Assembly: GCF_024713945.1 (NCBI RefSeq)
Contig: NC_134681.1
Coordinates: forward strand, 3,242,001-3,306,000
DNA length: 64,000 bases
Direction of reading: 5' to 3'
Source of the DNA: Dermatophagoides farinae
Taxonomy: Eukaryota; Arthropoda; Arachnida; Sarcoptiformes; Pyroglyphidae
This document shows positions 51,719-62,766 of this stretch, in pieces. Positions within the stretch are counted from its first letter, which is position 1. Every line of letters starts with the position of its first letter. Both the position numbers and the translations under genes were made by a program. Below the pieces are notes generated by a model, which ran no database searches, was not told where the DNA came from, and saw only the letters and a program-made list of their open reading frames with translations.

Positions 51719-51825
51719 TGTAGCGTATTTCTCAACTACATTTATTCAACTGAACTCAAAACGCATTTACACTAAACTCATCTGTTCGGATTGGGGTTCA
51801 TCATCAATGACGTTACCAAGCCACC
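51719..51825 (-). repeat. right (5') LTR copy of the fossil element
   Basis: Direct-repeat partner of 50593-50712. It borders the primer-binding-site-like sequence. Confidence 0.6.
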
Positions 51826-52406
51826 TTACTATACTTTTTTTTCGTAGTTTGTTCGTTTGTGGTTTACTTGGTTATCAATGTTTATCTATTTCTCTTTTTT
51901 TTTGTTTCGGATGTTGATATAAGAAAAACAAAAATATCTGGTGGTTGCCTAGTCAACCTTAAATGTAAAATTATTATTATTCGCATCCATAGTGACATGT
52001 TTATTAATTATCAATGATGATCTGATCTGTTTGTGTGTATGTGCAAACATTTTTTTTTCTCTCTGTGCAGTGAATGTTTTCAAAAACCTAAATTCCATGA
52101 CAATAATCATCATCAAGATCATCGATGTTTTTATTTTTTGGTCTTTTTTCGTTGGTGTTGTTGTTGTTTTGTCAAATGGAAAAAAAATTTGTTAAATTAT
52201 CACATTTTTTGGGCGTCATCATCTTTTATCTTTTCATATCTTAATGAATCATTTATTTATATCTATTAATAATTGGATTTTTTTTCTTTATTCTCATTAC
52301 TTATAGTGTAAGATAAATTCAACAACAAAATTAACACCTGTATTGCAAATGCAAACAATCGATAAATGTGGATTAATTTATTAGCGAGAAAAAAAATCAT
52401 AAAAAA
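51826..52406. other. upstream region of the Met-like receptor
   Basis: A/T-rich, no gene seen. It should contain the promoter and 5' UTR of the receptor that starts at 52407. Confidence 0.5.
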
Positions 52407-55400
52407 ATGGCCATCTTAAATCACCGATTACGGAAAATATTCATATTATATCTCCTATTACATATGACTATTGATCCTGGTATTGATTGTTGGTCATTTG
52501 AAAAATTAAATTTTTTCCGCCCCCGTCAGCCATCATCATTGAATCTAATGAAACCGGAAAAAATGAAAACAACAACGGCAACGAATAAACAATTGTCATA
52601 TATTGATAGTGAAAATATATTTCATTTTGTTTTAAATCCAAATAATGACACAATTAAAAATCAACAATTTCATTTGATCAATTTCACTATATCTGATCAA
52701 TCATCACCATCATTCTATACAATGTATCGTACGAATGAAAATGAATTCTTCATCGGCAGCAATAACATTGTTTATCGTGTTGATTTAATTGAAAATGCTG
52801 CTGATGATGATAATGATGAAAATGAATTTAAATTTCATCTATTTGGACAGCTATCTCTTGGACCATATGAAATAAATAGACAATGTATGCAAACAATCGA
52901 TAATAATCGAACAAATCGACAACAATTGATCGATAATCAAATTATACAAATATTTCAATTTCATTCAACAATATTTGTTTGCGGTACCAATCGTTGTGGC
53001 TTGTGTGATGGTGTTAGAAAAGATTTTTCAAAAACAAAAATTTATGCATCAAGTATAAAAAATTTTTCCGGTGAATGTCAAGTTGATCTTCAGGTAAGTT
53101 CAATAATAGTCGCGTATCAATTTTTAAATTTTTTTTTTAATCAGTCAACCACACAATTGCCATCATCACGTATAAAAATGGCTATGAAAATGGACAATAA
53201 TAATGCAGCAACGAATTATGATGATTATTTGAAACCGATAAATTTTATCAGCACATTAAATGGTCATCATGGATCATTGATATTTTTTGGTAAACACGAT
53301 GATATTGATGTACTGTATACCGCTTATTCGAATGATGGACGTGATAAAAGCCTACAATTACCATTCATAACAGCACGTGTTTTGAATAACAATGGTTTTC
53401 ATTATGTTCGTCATGAAGGAAATGAATGTTCAAGAATTAAATTAGAATCACAAGATTATCAATTTAATTTCATCGCTGGTTTTAATTATGATAATTTTGT
53501 CTATTTTCTATTCATGGAACATCATGAATCATCGAATAATCAACAATTACGTCTAGGACGTTTATGTGAAAATGATCCGCATCCATTTTTTTCCTATATG
53601 GAAATTACATTGAAATGTAATGATTTTTATTCATCACGTGTAGCACATTTATCACTTGCATTGAATGGTGATGAATATTTGGGATTCAAATTGAATTCAT
53701 CACAAGAACAAGATGCACAATTGTTGATTAGTTTTAATAAAAATTCTGAACACGATGGTGAATCATTAGTATGTCAATTTTCAATGGCGAAAATTTCTGA
53801 ACATTTTCTTGACGGTTTTAACCGTTGTACATTGAATGGACGTGGAAAATGGCTAAGAAAACTGACAAATTATGATACCGTACAGTGTAAAGAAACTACA
53901 TTCAATAATAAATTATCTGGCGAACAGAATCAATGTCCATATACGAATGCTAATCGTTATATTGATTATGATATACCATTAGATGGTCAACCATTGATTA
54001 ATATCAAAAAAGGTTTGAATTTTTTTCAATTCATTCGTTCATCTAATTTAATTTAATTCGATCAAAAAAATAGATCACATAACTTCATTGGGATCGATTT
54101 TTATCAATAATCAATATCAACATTTATTCGTTGGCACTACAAATGGTTTTCTATATAAATTCCTACGGAAATTGAATAAAAATCATGAATTAAAATTTAA
54201 TTATCGTTTAAAATTGGATGAATCATTATTATCATTGCAACAGGTGTCATTTGATATTGAAACGGCAACATTTTATCTATTATCTTCACATCATCTTTAT
54301 CGTTATCCAATAGTATCATGTTCATTATATAAAACTTGTTCCACTTGTTTTCAATCTAAATCATATCATACAGAATTATGTTATTGGCATAACAATCAAT
54401 GTGTGTTGAAAAAATCGATTGATAATAATAAAAATCTCCAACAACCAACATGTGATCCTATTGTTCAGTCATTTGAACCAAAACAAGGACCAATTCAAGG
54501 CGGTAGTATTGTAAAATTTTACGGAAAGAATTTCGGTGAATCAAAATCAACACCAAATAGTTTCATACAAATCAAAATTGGCCATATACCATGCAATATT
54601 ATCGATGGTAATGATACATTTGTTCAATGTCAAATTGCACGCAATGATTCAAATCATGAACATGATGCAACGATATTATTTTATGCACGAGATATGCTCG
54701 ATTTTTCTAGACGACAATTTTTAATTAATGGTGAAATTGAATTGAATGAAAAATTTAGATTCTCCTCACCAATCGTATGTGGTATACATCCAACATTTGG
54801 ACCATTTGCTGGCGGTACACAGCTGTTATTATTGGGTAAATATCTTGATATCGGATCGAACGTATCATTGAAATTAGGCGATCAACAATGTAAAACTGTA
54901 AGTTGGACAGGATAATAATTTTTTTTTTTGGTCAAATTTTAATTCATTTTCATTTGAAAAAAATTATGTAGCTGACCAGAGGTCATAGATATTTTATCTG
55001 TGATACAATGCCATTGAATAATCATTCAGTGAATCAATTATTACATCCAGAACATAAGACCATTCAATTTAAAATTGATAATTTCGACACAAATCTTGGT
55101 AAAAATCGTGATTCATTCAGTTTACAATCACCAGAATTGATTTTCGATAATAAAATCAATAATATAGACACGTGTGAAGATTTACAGCTGTTTTCGAAAC
55201 AATCAAATGTAAAACCAAGACAACGACGAAGACGTCGTCGAATACATCGAAATCAAAATCAATTTTTGATGGAATCATCATCACTAGTGGATAGATTTTT
55301 ATTTCGTTTTCATAAATTGATTCAAGAAAATCAAACAATCGAATTTGACAAAATATTTCAATATAAACGTAACCCGAATCATATTAAACTAGATGATACG

Positions 55401-58323
55401 AATGCTGGTGGTTTTTATTCTGATTATTCTACTTTGAATTTTGATGGTACAAATTTTCAATCAATTTTGTATCCTGAATTGGAATTAATATTCAAATCAA
55501 TAGACGATTCATCATCATCATCATTCAATTTAAATCAGAAAACAAAACACGTGTTTACCCAATGTAATTATCAACATCCAACCAAGTCACGTTCATCATA
55601 TCTATCATGTTACATACCACCATTGAATTCATTAAATGTCGATGATTCATATTTGCCTTTACAAGCACAGTATATATTGCATTTAGATGACAATATTCAG
55701 TCCAATGGTTCCGTAATATTTCATCCGGATCCAAAATTTTATCCATTAAATATGACAACCGTATCGGAATCGAATCGTTCATTGGTATTATTAGGAGAGA
55801 ATTTATCAACAGATTTTCCAATTAAAATCATCATCAATGGATATTATCATTGTTATCCAAAAAAACGTGGTATCAACCATATTTATTGTGATGTTGATAT
55901 CGCTGGTCAAGAATTAGATGATCTTATCGATATTCCAATGAATGTTACTGTTACAGTTGGTTCGAATACTACACGGTATGTTAATGAAATACGTATGTAT
56001 TGATGAAGAAAATTTTTTTTTCACTTTCTTTGTAGTTTGGGTGAAATGGTATTCAAACCATATGTATCGGCATTCAATAAATCCAAAGCAATGATGCCCT
56101 ACATTGTAATTGGTTTTCTAATCATGTTGACAACATTATTGATTGGCCTTTGTTTCATTTGGTTATACGTTCGGGATCATGTGAAGAATGAAAAATCAAA
56201 TTTTAATAATAATACTGGCTATAATCTAATCGAAAGACCATTAACAATGTCCGAAATTGAAACACAAAATTTACTTGGTTTGTTTTATCATCAATGGATT
56301 TATGAATGGATTTTTTTTCAATATTTAATTCTTTTTTTCAGATGAAAGTTTTGAAGAAATTGAAAATGGTTTAGAATTACGTGAAGAAATCCAAAAAAAG
56401 AATTTAATATTAATCGATATAAATCGTTTGAAATTATTGGAACCATTGGGTGAAGGAAATTATGGTTTTGTATTCCGTGGCCAGCTGGATGATGATGAAA
56501 ATAATGTTGTGGCTGTGAAAACAGTCAAAGATCCAAAATTCAAATGTTTTCTTTTGGATGAAGTGAAATTGATGAAAGATTTTCGTCATCAAAATGTGAT
56601 GTCATTGAAATATGTGACGATCATATGTCCAATTCCACCATTGTATTCAGCACCATCATTGGCACTGGTATTTCCATTAATGCATCGTGGTGATCTTCGT
56701 AGTTATGTTAGTGATGATTCCAATTTACCATGTTTACGTGATCTGATCAATTATTCGACACAAATTGCTTCAGGTATTTGTACATTTTGATTTTTAGACA
56801 AAAAAAAATTGATTTTTCTGTTTTTATTCTGGCAAAAAGGAATGGATTATCTATCACAACAAAATTTCGTGCATCGTGATTTAGCTGCACGTAATTGTTT
56901 ATTGGATAAAAATAATAGAGTTAAAATTGGTGATTTTGGCCTATCACGTCGTTATCAAGAAGATAAAACTTATTATAGAGCAACGAATAACGAAACACAA
57001 TTACCATTACGTTGGATGGCATTAGAATCATTGACCGATAATTGTTTCACTACAAAATCCGATGTATGGTCATACGGAGTATTGGTTTGGGAACTATATA
57101 CACGTGGTAGAGTACCATATCAAGATGAAATATCGAAATCAGCACCACAACCAGATACATTAATCAGATATCTTAGTAATGGTTATCGTTTACCTAAACC
57201 ATGGATACCGGATATATTCTGGATTGTTAATATGCGTTGTTGGCTACCAGAACCAGAAGCTAGGCCAACATTTGCAGAAATTGTTGATAATTTATGTGAA
57301 ATCACTAGATTATTTATTGCTAAACGTGCCAATATGGATCAAAATTGCAATAAATTATCACCACCATTGAATGGAACAACAACAACAACAACATTGAATT
57401 CTACTAATCCATCACAATTTTTCAATAATCCAAATCAACAATCGCCATCATCCACTGTATTCACATTGAATACACAATTCAATAATAATAATAATAATAA
57501 TTTTTCACTCAATTTTGAAGATCCTTTCATAAAAAATCGTTTAACAAACATATTTGAATCATTAAGAAATGAATATCGATCAACAAAACAATTATTAGAT
57601 GATGATCTTTATAGAGCGCGTTATGATTATTGTAATTTAAAACAAAATGATGATGGCCATGGAAATTTTCCATCCAATAATAAAAATACATTACGATCTA
57701 ATCATAATCATCAACAACAACGGCAACAATCAATCAATAGTGGTGGTAGACAACAAAATTCATCAATTCAGCAATCATCTTTTCATCATCAACCAGAAGA
57801 TTATGATCAACAAATAACAGAACCATCATCATTGCAACATCAACAACAACGACAACCAATGCATGATCCATTATTTCAGAAAATATTTGGTGCAAATACT
57901 ACAGATAATGAGAATAATTCTCGCATTCAATCAATGATGATATCTAATGAAAATGATCAAAGTCCACCACCATATTTAGAGGCAACATCATTACCACCGA
58001 ATACACCTACTACAATGATGATGATGGCGAATCAATTTGATTATAGTATACCAAGACCACAATCACTACCACCACCCCCACAACGACAACAACAACAACA
58101 ACAACAACAAGAGACGATATTTTCTGCTCAATCACCATTTACAACAATTAACAATAATCAATCAAATTCAATAAATGAGAATGATAATAATCCAATGATG
58201 GTGATGAAACAAGAATCGGATCATAATAAACAAATGATTATGATGAGAAATGAATTTTCATCTAGAGGTGGTGGTAGTGTTGGTGGTGGTGGTGATACAT
58301 TATCACCAACAAATCGTCTTTGA
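52407..58323 (+). CDS. Met/Ron-family receptor tyrosine kinase
   Basis: Seven exons: 52407-53093, 53145-54012, 54074-54897, 54972-55975, 56036-56277, 56342-56773, 56840-58323 (1846 aa). After a signal peptide comes a Sema domain (about 50-570), a PSI cysteine knot (about 606-640, [14 protein letters not shown]), then IPT repeats ([35 protein letters not shown] and probably more). A single span (about 1147-1170) and a tyrosine kinase (about 1233-1505) follow. The kinase has [31 protein letters not shown] and the Met-type twin tyrosines in [10 protein letters not shown] before [10 protein letters not shown]. The 340-residue tail is Gln/Asn-rich and has a PPPY motif. Sema plus IPT plus kinase defines the Met/Ron/Sea class; plexins share the ectodomain but have a GAP, not a kinase. 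Ligand unknown. Intron 1 (51 bases) is in frame and stop-free. Confidence 0.92.
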
Positions 58324-58470
58324 TTAGATCTCTCAAGAGTCTTGTCTAATGAATTGAATGTAAAAAAAAAAATTTATGGATCTCATCATTTTATTTTATT
58401 TTTTATTATTATTATTATTATTATGATTATTAAGAGTCATCAAAATCAAATTCACACCCACCCACACACA

Positions 58471-58523
<53 letters not shown>

Positions 58524-58839
58524 TCATAAGCAGCTAGCTGTCATAGATTTCATCGTGTGTGTGTGTGTTTGTCTATTTTTGAATATATGAATGTTTCATT
58601 TTCATCGTCATTTGATTGATTCAAGTTGAATAATTTTTTTCTTTCAATTATTGTAATTATTTTATTTCTTTTTGCAATTTCATAATTTTTTCCCTTCGTT
58701 TTTATGCATTTTTCACAGACAAACAAACAAACAAACAACAGAAACGACAAATCTTTTTTTTGTACTTTTTTTTCTATTTGCATCTGACACACAAACACAC
58801 GAAAGAGAGCTTATTTATATTTCATATTTTGTTTGTTTT
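58324..58839. other. 3' flank of the Met-like receptor
   Basis: It contains a long CA microsatellite (58453-58522), then A/T-rich DNA up to the copia-type element. It should include the receptor's 3' UTR. No gene is seen. Confidence 0.6.
58453..58522. repeat. (CA)n microsatellite with CCCA interruptions
   Basis: About 30 CA units, interrupted at the left end, 130 bases after the receptor stop codon. Confidence 0.95.
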
Positions 58840-59028
58840 TGTTGAAATATTTGCAACACAGTTGGTTAAGGATAAGAACAAGTGAAAAATATGCACAATT
58901 CAAACAAAAACAAAACAGTTATATTTCGGTTATAATATTAGCATATAAATATACTATAAACGGAACTATTGTTCCAATTAATTATAATAAACATTTGTTG
59001 ACATAAATTAAATCATTATATTCGAACA
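58840..59028 (-). repeat. copia-type 3' LTR
   Basis: 189 bases, TGTTGAAATA...TTCGAACA on the plus strand, matching the right copy throughout by eye. Confidence 0.95.
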
Positions 59029-59034
59029 CTCCCC

Positions 59035-61416
59035 TTATGTCAACAAAGGATTTGTAATATTCCAGCATTTCAATAATCTCTCATGTTTATCTGGTGTTAA
59101 CGATTTCGTAAACCAATCTGCCTTCTGTTTAGATGATTCGATCCATTTGATGTTTAAAATATTTTCTGATATTAACTGTCGAACCATATGATATTTTATG
59201 TCTATGTGCTTCAATCGAGATGGAATAGCAAGTTGTGTCAATTGAACAACTGCAGCTTGATTATCAACATGAATTATTGGACATATAAAAGAAATTTGCA
59301 ATTCAACATCAATTGATTTAAGTCGACACTTTGTAGTTTCATCAAACTTCACTGATGATGATAGCTTAATACAACGACGATCTGGACAATAAACACGATA
59401 TATATTTGACCCTTTATAGCCAACCATAAAAACAGGTTCGGATTTCGTTGAAAATTTGTTACCATGCTTAGAAATCCAACTCTCCCCTTTCGAGCCAAAC
59501 ACACGAAGATTTGAAACATCAACAGATTTACCAAAATACTCTTCGTATGGCACAATATTCTTCGAGTTTAAAGTACGATTCACCACATAAACAACATGAT
59601 TTAGAGCTTCGTCCCATAAATAATGAGGTAAACCACTATTGTTGAGAATCGCCACTGCACGTTCAGAAATTGTTCGAATGAATCGTTCAGCTTTGCCATT
59701 ATGCTGAGGAACACCAACCACACCTAACTCATGTATGATTCCACGATCACGGAAATACGATTGAACATTCTTCGATGTGAATTCAGACCCATTGTCTGAG
59801 CGAACCACCAGTACATCTTTACCAGTGTCAATTTTGACTTCATTGATAAACAATTTCAATTTATCATAAACTTCACTTCTTTGCTTCATAAAACCAATTT
59901 TTAAATATGATGACGAATCATCAACAGCTAATAAATAGTATTGATTTCCATGAATAGAAGGCTTCATGTAACCACCAATGTCTACATGCAATTTCATTCC
60001 AGAAACAATATTTTCATTGACAGAAACAACTGGTTTGTGACTAACATCTGTCATTTTACCAGTATGACACGTTGAACAATAAGCAATATTATTACGAATA
60101 TCTTTCGGTAAACCAATAATAGACTTGAGAGCAACCATCCTTTCCAACACTGATGTAGAACAATGGCACAATCTTTCATGCCATATCGCAAAATCATCAG
60201 AGGAAGCAGATGCCATAGTTATATTTTTGTGGACAGGACGAACATTTAGTTTATACAAATTTCGAATCTCACTAGTCTGTTCTCCCGTTAGAATTGGTTC
60301 TCCAAAACGATATACTGTTAGTTTTCCATCTTCTTCAACGACCTTCATTCCAGAATGAATACGAGGATTGGTTAAATTGCCAGATGATATCAAATTAAAC
60401 GGTTGATTTGGTATAAACGCTACATCTAATAATTTGATATCTAACCAAACAGAACCATTGAAGAACTGACATAGCAATGTACCAAACTGTACATTCTCTT
60501 CAATGCCATGTATTGAATCAATACGAACATTACTTTTACGCACATCAGTCAACAAACTACGATCATTCACTATATGATAAGAAGCACCACTATCGCTATA
60601 AAAGCTCGAATTATTTGATGGCATTATTCCAGTCCAATTAACCAAAGTGATTGGATTAGCGGCGGCGCCACTTGGATCAACGTTTTGTTTCGGACGTCGA
60701 CAATCTTTCGACATATGTCCAATCAAACCACAATTATAACACTTGCCACCAAAACGCTTCTTCTTCGTTTGTTTCTTTGTTTGTTTGGATGACGATGCTG
60801 ACAAACCAACGTTTTCTGTTTCAGCAACCAGTTTACTATCAGTATTTAGATTTCGTTCCAATTCTAGCAAATGCGACTCAAATGCGGTATCAGACATCAA
60901 ATCACTGTCATCCTTTCCAGTGTTATAAACAGCGAGAACTTGTTGAGCTGATTCATACTCCTTAGGCAACAGATTGCTAATGATCGCGTTCATTAGACTT
61001 TCTGGCAAACACACATTTTTGTTCCTTAATTCCAGAAAAACACGTCGAATTTGAGAAAATAGATCGATAATTGAATTGTTAAACTTCGTTGTTTGCAATT
61101 CCTTGAACAGTTCGAAAATATTTTTCGCTTTTGGACCACGATACTTGTTTTCAAGAACTTTCATAATATCAATTGGATTGCTGCACGGAATAATCTGCAT
61201 CAAATCTTGTTGACTCAAGGCATCTCCAATAATCGATTTGACCTTATCTATTTCTTTCAAATTTTTCTGACTCAATGAACGTTCATAGATCGCAACATCT
61301 TCAACGTAGTTCTTCAAACCTAGGCTTCCAAGTGCCCATTTTACACGTTCTTGCCAAATAAAGAACGGAATTTCGCCCAACTGCGGTATACGAACGTTAG
61401 CGTTGGCTGAACCCAT
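59035..61416 (-). CDS. copia-type Gag-Pol reading frame (incomplete element)
   Basis: One open frame of about 790 codons starts at an ATG inside the primer-binding-site sequence. In order it shows a Gag region, a CCHC zinc knuckle (CYNCGLIGHMSKDC), an aspartic protease (YSDSGASYH), a pre-integrase zinc region (HERLCHCS...), an integrase core (VDDSSSY, RSDNGSEF, PQHNGKAER), and a tail typical of copia pol ends (HVDNQAAV, KHIDIKYHMVR, KADWFTK). Not all of pol is recognisable, so movement would depend on proteins from other copies. It is treated as a recent fossil. Confidence 0.9.
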   Translation of the reverse strand: MGSANANVRIPQLGEIPFFIWQERVKWALGSLGLKNYVEDVAIYERSLSQKNLKEIDKVKSIIGDALSQQDLMQIIPCSNPIDIMKVLENKYRGPKAKNIFELFKELQTTKFNNSIIDLFSQIRRVFLELRNKNVCLPESLMNAIISNLLPKEYESAQQVLAVYNTGKDDSDLMSDTAFESHLLELERNLNTDSKLVAETENVGLSASSSKQTKKQTKKKRFGGKCYNCGLIGHMSKDCRRPKQNVDPSGAAANPITLVNWTGIMPSNNSSFYSDSGASYHIVNDRSLLTDVRKSNVRIDSIHGIEENVQFGTLLCQFFNGSVWLDIKLLDVAFIPNQPFNLISSGNLTNPRIHSGMKVVEEDGKLTVYRFGEPILTGEQTSEIRNLYKLNVRPVHKNITMASASSDDFAIWHERLCHCSTSVLERMVALKSIIGLPKDIRNNIAYCSTCHTGKMTDVSHKPVVSVNENIVSGMKLHVDIGGYMKPSIHGNQYYLLAVDDSSSYLKIGFMKQRSEVYDKLKLFINEVKIDTGKDVLVVRSDNGSEFTSKNVQSYFRDRGIIHELGVVGVPQHNGKAERFIRTISERAVAILNNSGLPHYLWDEALNHVVYVVNRTLNSKNIVPYEEYFGKSVDVSNLRVFGSKGESWISKHGNKFSTKSEPVFMVGYKGSNIYRVYCPDRRCIKLSSSVKFDETTKCRLKSIDVELQISFICPIIHVDNQAAVVQLTQLAIPSRLKHIDIKYHMVRQLISENILNIKWIESSKQKADWFTKSLTPDKHERLLKCWNITNPLLT

Positions 61417-61420
61417 AACC

Positions 61421-61609
61421 TGTTGAAATATTTGCAACACAGTTGGTTAAGGATAAGAACAAGTGAAAAATATGCACAATTCAAACAAAAACAAAACAGT
61501 TATATTTCGGTTATAATATTAGCATATAAATATACTATAAACGGAACTATTGTTCCAATTAATTATAATAAACATTTGTTGACATAAATTAAATCATTAT
61601 ATTCGAACA
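61421..61609 (-). repeat. copia-type 5' LTR
   Basis: 189 bases, matching the left copy. On the minus strand it has a TATA-like stretch (GTATATTTATATG), as expected of an LTR promoter. Confidence 0.95.
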
Positions 61610-61657
61610 GTTTTTTTTTGTTTACGATTTTATCACCGAAAAAAAAATTATTTTAAT

Positions 61658-62241
61658 TCAGATTTGATAATTACGAAACATTTTCAGAATTTTATCATCA
61701 TTAAATGATGATGATGATGATGAATGATTGAATCGAAATGATTCAATTGGATCGTTGATGGCGGGCAATGTATTTGATGATGATAATTGATCGTCATTAA
61801 GCATTGAATTTGTTATTGCTTTTGCTCGATTACGTTGATTGTTATTATTCATCCAATGAATTGATGTTTGATTTGTTAATGATGAAAATTTTTCATATGA
61901 AATCGATAAACCAGATCGAAGCCAACGATCATATTGTTTACGTTTATTCACATCGATCAATGTATCTTTTGCTTGTAATAATTGGCAAAATTTTTGTTCA
62001 CGTTCTTTACGATCACGTTCATCATTGTTGGTTGCTTTATCCGGATGTAATTCCAGTGCACGATTACGATATTCGGCTATTATTTGTTCAGTCTATACAC
62101 AAATGAAGAAAAATGATTTTTCATTTTAGAAAAATTATAAACCGATTCACATACCGTTGATCCTGGATCACAACCCAATATTGTATAATAATCAATGGAT
62201 TCTTTATTATTATGATTATGGAGAATTTCATTGACAAACAT
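61658..62241 (-). CDS. DNAJC12: J-domain co-chaperone DNAJC12
   Basis: DNAJC12 is an HSP70 co-chaperone for aromatic amino-acid hydroxylases (phenylalanine, tyrosine and tryptophan hydroxylases). Two exons, 62155-62241 and 61658-62092, give 173 aa (human 198). The J domain (about 16-85) has DYYTILGCD, IIAEYRNRALELHPDK with the HPD loop, and KRKQYDRWLRSG. The linker SIHWM matches the family's SMHW. The last residues, ILKMFRNYQI, match the family's LLRKFRNYEI, which is diagnostic. The middle is Asn/Ser-rich. The copia-type element begins only 48 bases beyond the stop codon, on the same strand. Confidence 0.93.
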
Positions 62242-62565
62242 TTTGACTTTTGACTTTTAAAGAGTTGTTGTCGTTGTCGTGGTGGTTGTTGTATTGGAAT
62301 GAAAATCAATGGAAATTGAATTTGATTTCTTTTCTTCTTTTGGTTTATATAGTGGTGGACGAATCGAATGAATCGATGACGGAAATTATGACGTAAAAAA
62401 TTCTATATAGTCATTTTTTTCTGGTTAAAATGAATTGTCTATGTGCGTGTGTGTGTAATAAGTAATTGAAAATGATGCTGAATTGATCCAGAAAAATCGA
62501 TGATAATGATGCATCGTTTGTATTCGTTCGTGTTCGTCATTTATCTATTTTTGTTGAGCATCGAA

Positions 62566-62611
<46 letters not shown>

Positions 62612-62766
62612 CATTCGGTGCATAAACGAATTACGAACGAAAAAAAATCCAAGGCCAAATATCATGGAGTAGAATGGCAAGTTTTTCTGTTTCAATTTAA
62701 CAGCGAAAAGAGACAATTTCATCTTTTTTACAATTTTAGCTTTTGAAACATGATTTTTATTTCAAT
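62242..62766. other. spacer between DNAJC12 and RNase H1
   Basis: It contains a (CA)n microsatellite (62567-62608) and A/T-rich DNA. It should include the DNAJC12 promoter and the RNase H1 3' UTR. Confidence 0.55.
62567..62608. repeat. (CA)n microsatellite
   Basis: About 20 perfect CA units about 160 bases beyond the RNase H1 stop codon. Confidence 0.95.

Larger units (their letters stand above)
50593..51825 (-). mobile_element. fossil LTR retroelement (Gypsy- or BEL-like), broken
   Basis: Two similar direct repeats of about 110-120 bases flank roughly 1 kb. Both begin TGTAG on the plus strand. Next to the right copy, the minus strand reads TGGTGACCCGGACGTGA (51700-51716), which starts with the TGG expected of a tRNA primer-binding site. 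A gag-like minus-strand frame begins beside it. The orientation is therefore minus, with the 5' LTR on the right. By eye the repeats differ at eight positions and two small gaps, so the insertion is old. Far too little internal sequence remains for a whole element. Several breaks are likely. The family assignment is tentative. Confidence 0.6.
58840..61609 (-). mobile_element. copia-type LTR retrotransposon, recent, broken
   Basis: Two 189-base LTRs bound the element, TG...CA, and look identical by eye. It is flanked by the 5-base target-site duplication GTTTT (58835-58839 and 61610-61614). It lies on the minus strand, with the 5' LTR on the right. Directly inside that LTR is GGTTATGGGTTCAG, close to the sequence complementary to the anticodon arm of initiator tRNA-Met, the primer used by Drosophila copia. 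A purine-rich AAGGGGAG abuts the other LTR. The parts recognised are gag, a zinc knuckle, protease, integrase and a ribonuclease-H-like end. Pol is incomplete, so it looks broken, with about one break. Matching LTRs imply a young insertion. Confidence 0.93.

Noticed and set aside
58840-58860. Near-palindrome GTTGAAATATTTGCAAC at the LTR end
   Set aside because: One base off symmetry and A/T-rich; probably a normal feature of this LTR family's end.
60125-60358. Plus-strand frames inside the copia-type element
   Set aside because: Shadows of the minus-strand Gag-Pol frame.
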